Below, piece after piece: positions 1 through 6,693 of a stretch of DNA of 9,501 bases. Where the stretch lies: positions 1 to 9,501 of the forward strand of contig JBEAOO010000331.1 in NCBI GenBank assembly GCA_041164825.1. Reading direction: 5' to 3'. The stretch's first letter is position 1; each line of letters starts with the position of its first letter. A program made the position numbers and the translations under genes. Below the pieces are notes generated by a model, which saw only the letters and a list, made by a program, of their open reading frames with translations, was not told where the DNA came from and did no database searches. The stretch is from JBEAOO01 sp041164825. Its GTDB lineage: Bacteria > Pseudomonadota > Gammaproteobacteria > Burkholderiales > Burkholderiaceae_C.

Positions 1-1
1 G

Positions 2-1582
2 CGCCCCTTCACGCCTGAAGATCTGGCTGCCATCGAAAAGAAGATGAGTGAGCTGGTCGGCAAGGACGAGCCGGTGCAGCGCAGCGTGCTGCCGCGTGAC
101 GAAGCCGTGGCGTATTTCAAGAGCCTGGGTGAGCACTACAAGGCCGAGATCATTGGCAGCATTCCTGCCGGTGAAGACGTGTCGCTGTACGCCGAAGGGG
201 CGTTCGAAGACCTGTGCCGCGGCCCCCACGTGCCCAGCACCGGCAAGCTGAAGTTCTTCAAGCTGATGAAGGTGGCCGGAGCCTACTGGCGTGGCGACCA
301 CCGCAACGAGATGCTGCAGCGCGTGTATGGCACGGCATGGGCCACCAAGGACGACCTGCAGCAGTACTTGACCCGCCTGGAAGAGGCCGAGAAGCGCGAC
401 CACCGCAAGCTGGGCCGCGAGCTCGATCTGTTCCACATCGACGAGCACTCGCCCGGCACCGTGTTCTGGCACCCTAAGGGCTGGACGGTGTGGCAAGAGG
501 TGGAGCAGTACATGCGCCGCGTCTACCGCGACAACGGCTATCAGGAGGTGAAGGGCCCGCAGATCCTGGATCAGGGCCTGTGGGAAAAAACCGGCCACTG
601 GGACAAGTACCGCGAGAACATGTTCACCACCGAATCGGAAAAGCGCGACTACGCGCTCAAGCCGATGAACTGCCCGGGCCACATCATCATCTTCAAGCAG
701 GGCATCAAGAGCTACCGCGACCTGCCGCTGCGGTTTGGTGAATTTGGCCAGTGCCACCGCAACGAGCCCTCGGGTGGCCTGCACGGCATCATGCGCGTGC
801 GCGCCTTCACGCAAGACGATGGCCACATCTTCTGCACCGAAGACCAGATCCAGGGCGAGGTGGTGGCCTTCACCACGCTGCTGCAGAAGGTCTACAAGGA
901 CTTCGGCTTCAGCGACATCATCTACAAGCTGTCGACCCGCCCGGAAAAGCGCATTGGCACCGAAGAGAGCTGGGACCGGGCTGAGAACGCCTTGGCCGAA
1001 GGCCTGCGCGCCTCGGGCTGCGACTTCGAGTACCTGCCGGGCGAGGGCGCTTTCTACGGCCCGAAGATCGAATACACGCTCAAAGATGCACTCGGCCGCC
1101 CCTGGCAGTGCGGCACGATCCAAGTTGATCCGAACATGCCGGAGCGCCTGGATGCCGAGTACGTCGGCGAAGACGGCGCGCGTCACCGCCCCGTCATGCT
1201 GCACCGTGCGATCGTCGGCAGCTTGGAGCGTTTCATCGGCATTTTGATCGAGCAGCACGCTGGTGCCTTGCCGCTGTGGCTGGCACCGACGCAAGTTTCG
1301 GTGCTCAACATCACCGACAATCAGGCTGATTACGCTGCTGAAGTGGCGAAATCGCTGCAAAAACAAGGGCTTAGAGTTCAGCTTGATTTGCGCAACGAAA
1401 AAATCACGTATAAAATCCGTGAGCACTCGTTGCAAAAGGTTCCGTTCATCCTTGTCGTTGGCGACAAGGAAAAGGCAAACGGGGCCGTTGCGGTGCGCGC
1501 CCGGGGCAATCAAGACCTCGGGGCGATGAGCTTGGCGGACTTCATGCTGAAGGCCGCGGGCGACATCGATTCCAAGGCCTGA
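2..1582 (+). CDS. thrS: Threonyl-tRNA synthetase, 5'-truncated by window edge
   Basis: Class II aminoacyl-tRNA synthetase that charges tRNA-Thr with threonine in the cytoplasm. The frame is open to the left edge, so the 526 residues here lack roughly the first 110 of a typical ~640-residue ThrS, including the N-terminal TGS domain and part of the editing domain. Visible parts, in order: the end of the editing domain with the C-x3-H pair in DLCRGPHVP (about base 215); the class II core with MNCPGH (665-682); motif 2 around CHRNEPSGGLHGIMRVRAF; motif 3 with HRAIVGSLERFIG; and the C-terminal anticodon-binding domain. The three zinc ligands expected of ThrS are present: Cys in MNCPGH, His in DDGHIF and His in MLHRA. 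The last ~90 codons contain an AT-richer stretch with AAA, TAT and TTG codons unlike the rest of the gene. infC follows 106 bases downstream on the same strand. Confidence 0.97.
   Translation, partial: RPFTPEDLAAIEKKMSELVGKDEPVQRSVLPRDEAVAYFKSLGEHYKAEIIGSIPAGEDVSLYAEGAFEDLCRGPHVPSTGKLKFFKLMKVAGAYWRGDHRNEMLQRVYGTAWATKDDLQQYLTRLEEAEKRDHRKLGRELDLFHIDEHSPGTVFWHPKGWTVWQEVEQYMRRVYRDNGYQEVKGPQILDQGLWEKTGHWDKYRENMFTTESEKRDYALKPMNCPGHIIIFKQGIKSYRDLPLRFGEFGQCHRNEPSGGLHGIMRVRAFTQDDGHIFCTEDQIQGEVVAFTTLLQKVYKDFGFSDIIYKLSTRPEKRIGTEESWDRAENALAEGLRASGCDFEYLPGEGAFYGPKIEYTLKDALGRPWQCGTIQVDPNMPERLDAEYVGEDGARHRPVMLHRAIVGSLERFIGILIEQHAGALPLWLAPTQVSVLNITDNQADYAAEVAKSLQKQGLRVQLDLRNEKITYKIREHSLQKVPFILVVGDKEKANGAVAVRARGNQDLGAMSLADFMLKAAGDIDSKA
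1388..1416 (+). promoter_or_regulatory. Candidate promoter inside thrS, possibly for infC-rpmI-rplT
   Basis: TTGCGC (1388-1393) and TAAAAT (1411-1416) are separated by 17 bases, giving 3/6 and 5/6 matches to sigma-70 boxes. The site lies in the most AT-rich part of thrS, about 270 bases before the infC start. In E. coli, infC promoters are known to lie inside thrS, which makes this position plausible. The -35 match is poor, so this remains a candidate only. Confidence 0.35.
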
Positions 1583-1587
1583 ACGTG

Positions 1588-1607
1588 CCGGCACCCTGGG
1601 GTGCCGG
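1588..1607 (+). promoter_or_regulatory. Stem-loop just after thrS, weak terminator-like
   Basis: CCGGCACC (1588-1595) and GGTGCCGG (1600-1607) form a perfect 8-bp stem with a 4-base loop, 5 bases after the thrS stop. The following bases, TTGTCATT, are only partly T-rich, so this is at best a weak terminator. A role in protecting the thrS mRNA 3' end or in partial termination before infC is inference. Confidence 0.5.
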
Positions 1608-1647
1608 TTGTCATTCCGGCCCGGCGCGGGCACCCTCTGTTGTTGTT

Positions 1648-1672
1648 TGGATTCCCTTTGCCTTGGAATCCA
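1648..1672 (+). promoter_or_regulatory. Stem-loop immediately upstream of the infC ribosome binding site
   Basis: TGGATTCC (1648-1655) and GGAATCCA (1665-1672) form a perfect 8-bp stem with a 9-base loop. The stem ends only 3 bases before the purine-rich binding site AAGGA at 1676-1680. It could modulate access of ribosomes to infC or mark an mRNA processing site. The structure is read directly from the sequence and the function is inferred. Confidence 0.45.
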
Positions 1673-1675
1673 CTG

Positions 1676-1691
1676 AAGGATTTGAACCATC
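1676..1691 (+). promoter_or_regulatory. infC ribosome binding site and ATC start codon
   Basis: AAGGA (1676-1680) lies 8 bases before ATC (1689-1691), a good Shine-Dalgarno distance. An in-frame TGA at 1683-1685 closes the frame just upstream. No ATG, GTG or TTG occurs in frame until 1755. These facts together fix ATC as the start. Confidence 0.88.
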
Positions 1692-2240
1692 GCTACTTTT
1701 GCCGACCGCCGCACTCCCAACGTTGAGCGCAAACACCGTCTCAACCGGGAGATCATGGCCCCTGAAGTTCGTCTGAACGGTGTTGAAAACGAGCCCCTGG
1801 GCATCGTGAGCATTCAGGAAGCGCTGCGCATGGCGGGCGATCTGGATGTTGACTTGGTGGAAATCGCGGCTGCCGCGATCCCTCCGGTTTGCCGCCTGAT
1901 GGACTACGGCAAGCTCAAGTACCAAGAGCAAAAGAAGGCGGCGGAAGCCAAGTCCAAGCAAAAGATCGTTGAAATCAAGGAAGTCAAATTCCGCCCGGGC
2001 ACGGACGAAGGCGACTACCACATCAAAATGCGCAACCTGCGCCGCTTCATCGCCGAAGACGGCGATAAGGGCAAGGTCACTCTGCGTTATCGCGGTCGTG
2101 AAATCACCCACCAAGACATCGGCATGCGCTTGCTCGAACGAATTCGCGACGAACTGGCCGACGTCTCGGTGGTGGAAAACATGCCCAAGCTGGAAGGCCG
2201 GCAAATGATCATGGTGCTGGCGCCCAAGCGCAAGTCCTGA
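1689..2240 (+). CDS. infC: Translation initiation factor IF-3, ATC start
   Basis: IF3 binds the 30S subunit, prevents premature 50S joining and checks start-codon/initiator-tRNA pairing. The 183-residue product matches the usual IF3 length of about 180. It begins (M)ATFADRRTPNVERKHRLNRE, then the N-domain with VRLNG, LGIVS, VDLVEI and PPVCRLMDYGK, a Lys-rich linker near residues 75-95, and the C-domain with KEVKFRPGTDEGDYHIKMRN, RGREITH and EGRQMIMVLAPK. Starting at the first ATG (1755) would delete 22 residues that belong to the conserved N-domain. The ATC start is typical of this gene: E. coli infC uses AUU, and IF3 discriminates against such codons, lowering its own synthesis when abundant. 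The gene sits between thrS and rpmI, as in many proteobacteria. Confidence 0.96.
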   Translation: MATFADRRTPNVERKHRLNREIMAPEVRLNGVENEPLGIVSIQEALRMAGDLDVDLVEIAAAAIPPVCRLMDYGKLKYQEQKKAAEAKSKQKIVEIKEVKFRPGTDEGDYHIKMRNLRRFIAEDGDKGKVTLRYRGREITHQDIGMRLLERIRDELADVSVVENMPKLEGRQMIMVLAPKRKS

Positions 2241-2400
2241 TCGGTGATCGGTGGTGTCTCCGGGTGCCACCGCGACGCTAAGAATCTAGAGAGTTCAATG
2301 CCTCGATTTGGTCATCGGGGTGTTGTCAGAAGCGACTGCAGGCCAACAAGACGGTGAGTTCATCACCGGCGCCTGCAGCAGCAATCAAGAAGGAGCAGTC
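2241..2400 (+). promoter_or_regulatory. Structured rpmI leader, candidate L20 autoregulatory site
   Basis: This 160-base non-coding stretch contains three stem-loops. The first pairs CGGTGG (2249-2254) with CCACCG (2267-2272). The second pairs CCTCGAT (2301-2307) with ATCGGGG (2314-2320), with one G-U pair. The third is two-tiered: outer stem CTGCAGGC (2336-2343) with GCCTGCAG (2371-2378), inner stem CGGTGA (2352-2357) with TCACCG (2363-2368), and an asymmetric internal loop of 8 versus 2 bases. The third ends 11 bases before the rpmI binding site. L20 represses rpmI-rplT translation through a structured leader in E. coli, and this leader is in the right place for the same job. No good promoter was seen in it. 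Confidence 0.55.
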
Positions 2401-2604
2401 ATGCCCAAAATGAAGACCAAGAGCAGCGCCAAGAAGCGCTTCCGCGTCCGTCCAGGCGGCACCGTCAAGCGCGGACAAGCCTTCAAGCGTCACATCTTGA
2501 CCAAGAAGACCACCAAGAACAAGCGCCACCTGCGCGGTACCACGAGCGTGCATGAGACCAATATGGGTCACATCGCGCAAATGCTGCCGTTCGCCGGCCT
2601 GTAA
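2401..2604 (+). CDS. rpmI: Large-subunit ribosomal protein bL35
   Basis: Small basic protein of the 50S subunit. The 67-residue product reads MPKMKTKSSAKKRFRV at the start, then a GGTVKRGQAFKRH segment, a Lys/Arg-rich middle and a hydrophobic end, IAQMLPFAGL. Length and composition match bL35 (65 residues in E. coli). The start at 2401 has AAGGAG at 2390-2395, 5 bases upstream. The frame stays open to 2308, but that extension lies inside the structured leader and does not resemble bL35. rplT follows after 26 bases, so the two are probably cotranscribed and translated in balance. Confidence 0.97.
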   Translation: MPKMKTKSSAKKRFRVRPGGTVKRGQAFKRHILTKKTTKNKRHLRGTTSVHETNMGHIAQMLPFAGL

Positions 2605-2630
2605 TCCACCAAGACTGAAGGAGTAATCAC

Positions 2631-2990
2631 ATGCCTCGCGTCAAACGTGGTGTTACCGCCCGTGCTCGTCACAAGAAAATTCTCGCTCTGGCCAAGGGTT
2701 ACCGTGGCCGCCGCAAGAACGTGTTCCGCATTGCCAAGCAAGCAGTCATGCGCGCTGGGCAATACGCCTACCGTGACCGTCGCACGAAGAAGCGCGTCTT
2801 CCGCCAGCTCTGGATCGCCCGTATCAACGCGGCATCCCGTGGCCTGGGTCTGACCTACAGCAAGTTCGTGGCTGGCCTGAAGAAGGCCCAGATCGAGATC
2901 GACCGCAAGGTTCTCGCTGACATGGCCGTGAATGATCCTGCCGGTTTCGGCAGCATTGTTGACAAGGTGAAGGCCCAGCTCGCCGCTTGA
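2631..2990 (+). CDS. rplT: Large-subunit ribosomal protein bL20
   Basis: bL20 binds 23S rRNA early in 50S assembly and, in E. coli and Bacillus, also represses its own operon. The 119-residue product has the family's basic N-terminal arm (PRVKRGVTARARHKKILA), the conserved block RAGQYAYRDRRTKKRVFRQL followed by WIARINAA, and a C-terminal domain ending VDKVKAQLAA. E. coli bL20 has 118 residues. AAGGAG at 2618-2623 precedes the ATG by 7 bases. The gene is followed by two stem-loops and then a strong intrinsic terminator, so the infC-rpmI-rplT transcript probably ends largely before pheS. Confidence 0.98.
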   Translation: MPRVKRGVTARARHKKILALAKGYRGRRKNVFRIAKQAVMRAGQYAYRDRRTKKRVFRQLWIARINAASRGLGLTYSKFVAGLKKAQIEIDRKVLADMAVNDPAGFGSIVDKVKAQLAA

Positions 2991-3001
2991 TGAGCGCGTG
3001 C

Positions 3002-3062
3002 ATGCCGCTGCTGCAAAGCGGTGGCATCACCTGGCACGCCTGGCGGCTCGTCTGAGCCGCCA
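3002..3062 (+). promoter_or_regulatory. Two tandem stem-loops between rplT and the terminator
   Basis: The first hairpin pairs ATGCC (3002-3006) with GGCAT (3023-3027) and continues inward with mixed Watson-Crick and G-U pairs to about 3011/3018. The second pairs TGGCGGCTC (3041-3049) with GAGCCGCCA (3054-3062), a perfect 9-bp stem with a 4-base loop. Neither has a T-run. With the terminator they form a row of three hairpins in about 100 bases. An mRNA stabilising or attenuation role is possible, but no convincing antiterminator pairing was found. Confidence 0.45.
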
Positions 3063-3074
3063 AGCACGTCCCCC

Positions 3075-3105
3075 AAGGCCGGCTTTGAGTCCGGCCTTTT
3101 TTTTT
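3075..3105 (+). terminator. Rho-independent terminator between rplT and pheS
   Basis: AAGGCCGG (3075-3082) and CCGGCCTT (3091-3098) form an 8-bp stem with an 8-base loop. The 3' side runs into nine consecutive T residues (3097-3105). This is a textbook intrinsic terminator. It ends 8 bases before the pheS ATG, leaving no room for a promoter between the two. Confidence 0.93.
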
Positions 3106-3113
3106 GCGAACCG

Positions 3114-4181
3114 ATGAACGATCTCGATCAACTGGTGAACGACGCGAAGGCTGACTTCGCACAGGCCGCAGCGCCCGCTGAGCTGGAAAACGCCAAGGCC
3201 CGCTTTCTGGGCAAGTCGGGTCGGCTCACGGATTTGCTGAAGTCACTGGCCGCCTTGCCGGCTGATGAAAAGAAGATCCGCGGTGCCCAGATCAACGTCG
3301 CCAAGCAGGCGGTGGAGGCCGCGCTGACCGAGCGCCGCCAGGCCCTGGCCGATGCCGAGTTGCAGGCGCAGTTGCGCGCCGAATCGCTGGATGTGAGCCT
3401 GCCGGGCCGTCAGCGTGGCACCGGTGGCTTGCATCCCGTGTCGCGCAGCCTGGAGCGCATCGAAGCGATCTTCGGTTCCATGGGTTTTGATGTGGCCGAT
3501 GGCCCCGAGATCGAGAACGACTGGTTCAACTTCACCGCCCTCAACACGCCGGCCGACCACCCCGCGCGCTCGATGCACGACACCTTTTATGTCGACATGC
3601 AGGGCCTGAATCAAGAGGCAGAGCAGGGCGGCTACTTGCTGCGCACCCACACCAGCCCGATGCAGGTGCGCTACGCGGTGCAGCATGTGAAAAAGCATGC
3701 GGCGGCCATCGCCGCCGGCTTGCCCATGCCCGAGATTCGCGTGATTGCGCCGGGCCGCACCTACCGTGTGGACAGCGATGCCACGCACTCGCCGATGTTC
3801 CACCAGTGCGAAGGCCTGTGGATCGGCGAGAACGTGAGCTTCAAGGACCTGAAATCGGTGTTCGCTGATTTCTTCCGCAACTTCTTCGAGACCGACGCAC
3901 TGGACATCCGCTTCCGGCCGTCGTTCTTCCCCTTCACCGAGCCCTCGGCCGAGGTCGACATTGCCTTTGGTGAAGGCCCGCTCAAGGGCCGCTGGTTGGA
4001 GGTGGCCGGCTCCGGCCAGGTGCACCCGAACGTGGTGCGCAACTTCGGCCTCGACCCCGAGCGCTACATCGGCTTCGCCTTCGGCATGGGCCCGGACCGC
4101 CTGACCATGCTGCGTTATGGCGTCAACGACCTGCGCCTGTTCTTTGACGGCGATCTGCGCTTCTTGTCGCAGTTTCAGTGA
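3114..4181 (+). CDS. pheS: Phenylalanyl-tRNA synthetase alpha subunit
   Basis: Catalytic subunit of the alpha2-beta2 enzyme that charges tRNA-Phe. The 355-residue product has an N-terminal coiled-coil-like region (about 1-85), then the class II core. Motif 1 region: HPVSRSLERIEAIFGSMGF followed by DGPEIENDWFNF. Motif 2 region: APGRTYRVDSDATHSPMFHQ. Motif 3 region: IGFAFGMGPDRLTMLRYG. The ATG at 3114 was chosen because the upstream in-frame extension to GTG 3021 would run through the terminator hairpin. The start lacks a clear Shine-Dalgarno sequence. The run of U residues just upstream could help ribosomal protein S1 binding (inference). pheT follows after 57 bases, and expression requires passage through, or control of, the terminator. 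Confidence 0.96.
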   Translation: MNDLDQLVNDAKADFAQAAAPAELENAKARFLGKSGRLTDLLKSLAALPADEKKIRGAQINVAKQAVEAALTERRQALADAELQAQLRAESLDVSLPGRQRGTGGLHPVSRSLERIEAIFGSMGFDVADGPEIENDWFNFTALNTPADHPARSMHDTFYVDMQGLNQEAEQGGYLLRTHTSPMQVRYAVQHVKKHAAAIAAGLPMPEIRVIAPGRTYRVDSDATHSPMFHQCEGLWIGENVSFKDLKSVFADFFRNFFETDALDIRFRPSFFPFTEPSAEVDIAFGEGPLKGRWLEVAGSGQVHPNVVRNFGLDPERYIGFAFGMGPDRLTMLRYGVNDLRLFFDGDLRFLSQFQ

Positions 4182-4197
4182 GCGGCGCGTACGCCGC
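4182..4197 (+). other. Short GC-rich stem-loop between pheS and pheT
   Basis: GCGGCG (4182-4187) and CGCCGC (4192-4197) pair directly after the pheS stop with a 4-base loop. No T-run follows, so it is not a terminator. It may merely protect or space the pheST message. Confidence 0.3.
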
Positions 4198-4238
4198 CCG
4201 CACCCCCGTCATACCCCAGAACACCTACGGATCTGAGC

Positions 4239-6662
4239 ATGCAATTCCCTGAATCCTGGCTGCGCGAGTTCTGCAACCCGCCCCTGTCCACCGCCGAGTT
4301 GTCCGAGCTGCTGACCATGGCCGGCATGGAAGTTGAAGAGTTGCGCCCGGTGGCGCCGCCTTTCCATGGCATTGTTGTTGGCGAAATCTTGGAGACAGAG
4401 CAGCACCCCAACGCTGACCGCCTGCGCGTGTGCAAGGTCAGCGCCGGTGCGCTGAGCCAGGACGGCCCGCTGCAGATCGTCTGCGGTGCGCCCAACGCGC
4501 GACCGGGCATCAAGATTCCGCTGGCCATGGTGGGCGCCGAGCTTCCGCCGGGCGCCGATGGCAAGCCGTTCTCCATCAAGATCGGCAAGCTGCGCGGGGT
4601 CGACAGCTACGGCATGCTGTGCTCGGCCAAAGAGCTGCAGCTGGCCGACGACACCGGTGGTTTGTTGGAGCTGGCCGCCGACGCGCCCGTCGGCATGAAC
4701 ATCCGCGAGCACTTGAAGCTTGACGACACGCTGTTCACCCTGAAGCTCACGCCCAACCTGGCGCATTGCCTGAGCGTGTACGGTATTGCCCGCGAGGTCT
4801 CGGCCCTGACCGGTGTGCCGCTGAAGGCACCTGAGGCCGTGACGCTGGCCCCGCAACACGATGCCAAGCTGCCGGTGAAGGTGAGCGCCACCGACCTGTG
4901 CGGCCGTTTCTCGGGCCGCATCATCCGTGGCGTCAACACGAAGGCCACCACGCCGGCCTGGATGGTGGAGCGTCTGGCGCGTTGCGGCCAGCGATCGGTG
5001 ACGGCGCTGGTCGACATCTCGAACTATGTGATGTTCGAGATGGGCCAGCCCAGCCATATTTTTGACCTCGACAAGATCCACGGCGGCCTCGATGTGCGTT
5101 GGGGCCGCGAGGGCGAAACGCTCAAGCTGCTCAACGGCAACACCATCACCGTCGACGCGCAAGTGGGTGTGATTGCCGACGAGCAGGCCGTCGAATCGCT
5201 GGCCGGCATCATGGGCGGCGACGCCACCTCGGTGAGCGACGACACGCAAAACGTCTACGTGGAAGCGGCCTTTTGGTGGCCCAAGGCCGTGGCGGGTCGT
5301 TCGCGCCGCTACAACTTCTCGACCGACGCTGGCCACCGCTACGAGCGCGGTGTCGACCCCAGCCTCACGGCGCCGCAGCTTGAGCGCATCAGCCAGTTGA
5401 TCATCGACATCTGCGGCGGCCAGCCTGGCCCGCTGGACGATCAGCAGCTGGCGCTGCCCGCCCGCCCGCCGGTGACGCTGCGCGTGGCGCGTGCCGCCAA
5501 GGTGATTGGCATGCCGGTGACGCAGGCGCAATGCGCGCAGGTGCTGAGTCGTCTGGAGCTGCCTTTTTCTGAGGCCGAAGGCACGCTGACCGTGACGCCA
5601 CCGAGCTGGCGTTTTGACATCCAGATCGAAGAAGACCTGATCGAAGAGGTGGTGCGCGTGCTGGGTTTCCACACCCTGCCCAACACGCCGCCGCAAGCGC
5701 CGGTGACCGCGCGTATGCGCACAGAGTCGCAGCGCAGCAGCCACGCTGTGCGCCACAGCTTGGCGGCACTCGGTTACTTCGAGACCATCAACTTCAGCTT
5801 TGTCGAAGAGCGCTGGGAAACCGAGCTGGCCGGCAACACGGCGCCCATTCGCGTGCTGAACCCGATCGCCAGCCCCTTGTCGGTGATGCGCTCCAGCTTG
5901 TTGGGCAGCTTGATCCAGGTGCTGCGTTTCAATCTGGCCCGCAAGGCGCCGCGCGTGCGCGTGTTCGAGCTGGGCCGCGTGTTTCTGCGCGATGTGTCGG
6001 TGGCCTCCACCGACCGCACCGTGGCCGGCGTCCACCAGCCGCTGCGCGTGGGCGGCCTGGCCTGGGGCCCGGCCGATGCGTCGCAGTGGTCGCAAAAAGA
6101 CCGCGCGGTCGACTTCTTTGACGTCAAGGGCGACCTGGAGGCTTTGCTGGCCCCGCGCGCGCTGCGCTTTGAGGCCGCCGAGCATCCGGCGCTGCACCCC
6201 GGCCGCTGCGCCCAGGTGTTCGTCGATGGTGTGGCCGCCGGCTTTGTGGGTGAACTGCACCCGCGCTGGCGCCAAGGCTACGAGTTGCCCTCGGCGCCGA
6301 TCCTGTTCGAACTCGAACTCGACGCCGTGCTGGGCCGCCCGCTGCCACAGTTCGAGCCGATCTCGCGCCAGCAGTCGGCCTGGCGCGACCTGGCCCTGGT
6401 GGCCGGCGAGGCCGTGACGCACGACGCGCTGATGGCCGCCATCCACGCCACACCGTCGCCTCTGGTGCGCTCTGCGCAACTGTTCGACATCTACAAGCCC
6501 GCGCAGCCCACGGCCGATTTGGCGGCAGGTGAGCGCAGCATGGCCGTGCGCGTGGCGTTGCGCGACGACGACGCGACGCTGACCGACGAGCGCATCGAGG
6601 CCGTCGTGGCCGAGGTGTTGCAGACCTTGTCCGCACGCCTGGGCGTGCGCTTGCGTGGTTGA
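4239..6662 (+). CDS. pheT: Phenylalanyl-tRNA synthetase beta subunit
   Basis: Non-catalytic partner of PheS. It binds tRNA-Phe and, through its B3/B4 domain, edits mischarged Tyr-tRNA-Phe. The 807-residue product matches the usual ~795-810. Visible domains: EMAP/OB-type tRNA-binding region with HPNADRLRVCKV (residues 56-67) and QIVCGAPNARPG; B3/B4 region with MVERLARCGQRSVTALVDIS and MFEMGQPSHIFDLDKI (about 245-280); B5 region from about 412 with PPSWRFDIQIEEDLIEE near 453; a catalytic-like core; and a C-terminal ferredoxin-fold anticodon-binding domain (about 706-807) with AWRDLALV and LFDIY. The ATG at 4239 has only a weak purine-rich upstream sequence. ihfA begins about 30 bases after the stop, so the genes are likely cotranscribed, as in enterobacteria. 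No frameshift or missing block was seen. Confidence 0.97.
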   Translation: MQFPESWLREFCNPPLSTAELSELLTMAGMEVEELRPVAPPFHGIVVGEILETEQHPNADRLRVCKVSAGALSQDGPLQIVCGAPNARPGIKIPLAMVGAELPPGADGKPFSIKIGKLRGVDSYGMLCSAKELQLADDTGGLLELAADAPVGMNIREHLKLDDTLFTLKLTPNLAHCLSVYGIAREVSALTGVPLKAPEAVTLAPQHDAKLPVKVSATDLCGRFSGRIIRGVNTKATTPAWMVERLARCGQRSVTALVDISNYVMFEMGQPSHIFDLDKIHGGLDVRWGREGETLKLLNGNTITVDAQVGVIADEQAVESLAGIMGGDATSVSDDTQNVYVEAAFWWPKAVAGRSRRYNFSTDAGHRYERGVDPSLTAPQLERISQLIIDICGGQPGPLDDQQLALPARPPVTLRVARAAKVIGMPVTQAQCAQVLSRLELPFSEAEGTLTVTPPSWRFDIQIEEDLIEEVVRVLGFHTLPNTPPQAPVTARMRTESQRSSHAVRHSLAALGYFETINFSFVEERWETELAGNTAPIRVLNPIASPLSVMRSSLLGSLIQVLRFNLARKAPRVRVFELGRVFLRDVSVASTDRTVAGVHQPLRVGGLAWGPADASQWSQKDRAVDFFDVKGDLEALLAPRALRFEAAEHPALHPGRCAQVFVDGVAAGFVGELHPRWRQGYELPSAPILFELELDAVLGRPLPQFEPISRQQSAWRDLALVAGEAVTHDALMAAIHATPSPLVRSAQLFDIYKPAQPTADLAAGERSMAVRVALRDDDATLTDERIEAVVAEVLQTLSARLGVRLRG

Positions 6663-6693
6663 TGATCCCGACGACATCCAGGCGCCCCGCACC

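Noticed and set aside
1611..2270. A 219-codon minus-strand frame over infC
   Set aside because: It mirrors the infC coding sequence, has no ribosome binding site or family resemblance, and infC itself is certain.
2308..2400. Longer rpmI frame starting upstream of 2401
   Set aside because: The extension lies within the stem-loop leader and does not match bL35, whereas ATG 2401 has a strong binding site and correct protein length.
2959..2964. Perfect TTGACA -35 box near the end of rplT
   Set aside because: No acceptable -10 box lies 15-19 bases downstream; the bases encode the conserved L20 C-terminus.
3002..3055. Small open frame MPLLQSGGITWHAWRLV upstream of pheS, as a possible leader peptide
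   Set aside because: It has two Trp codons but no Phe codon, no Shine-Dalgarno sequence, and it coincides with hairpin-forming bases. It does not fit Phe-dependent attenuation.
3021..3113. In-frame N-terminal extension of pheS to GTG 3021
   Set aside because: It would be translated through the intrinsic terminator, lacks a Shine-Dalgarno sequence and does not resemble PheS N-termini.
2998..3117. GTG-initiated frame ending with three Phe codons and an ATGA overlap with the pheS start
   Set aside because: The Phe codons are simply the terminator U-run, downstream of the stem, so stalling there could not prevent hairpin formation. No ribosome binding site precedes the GTG.
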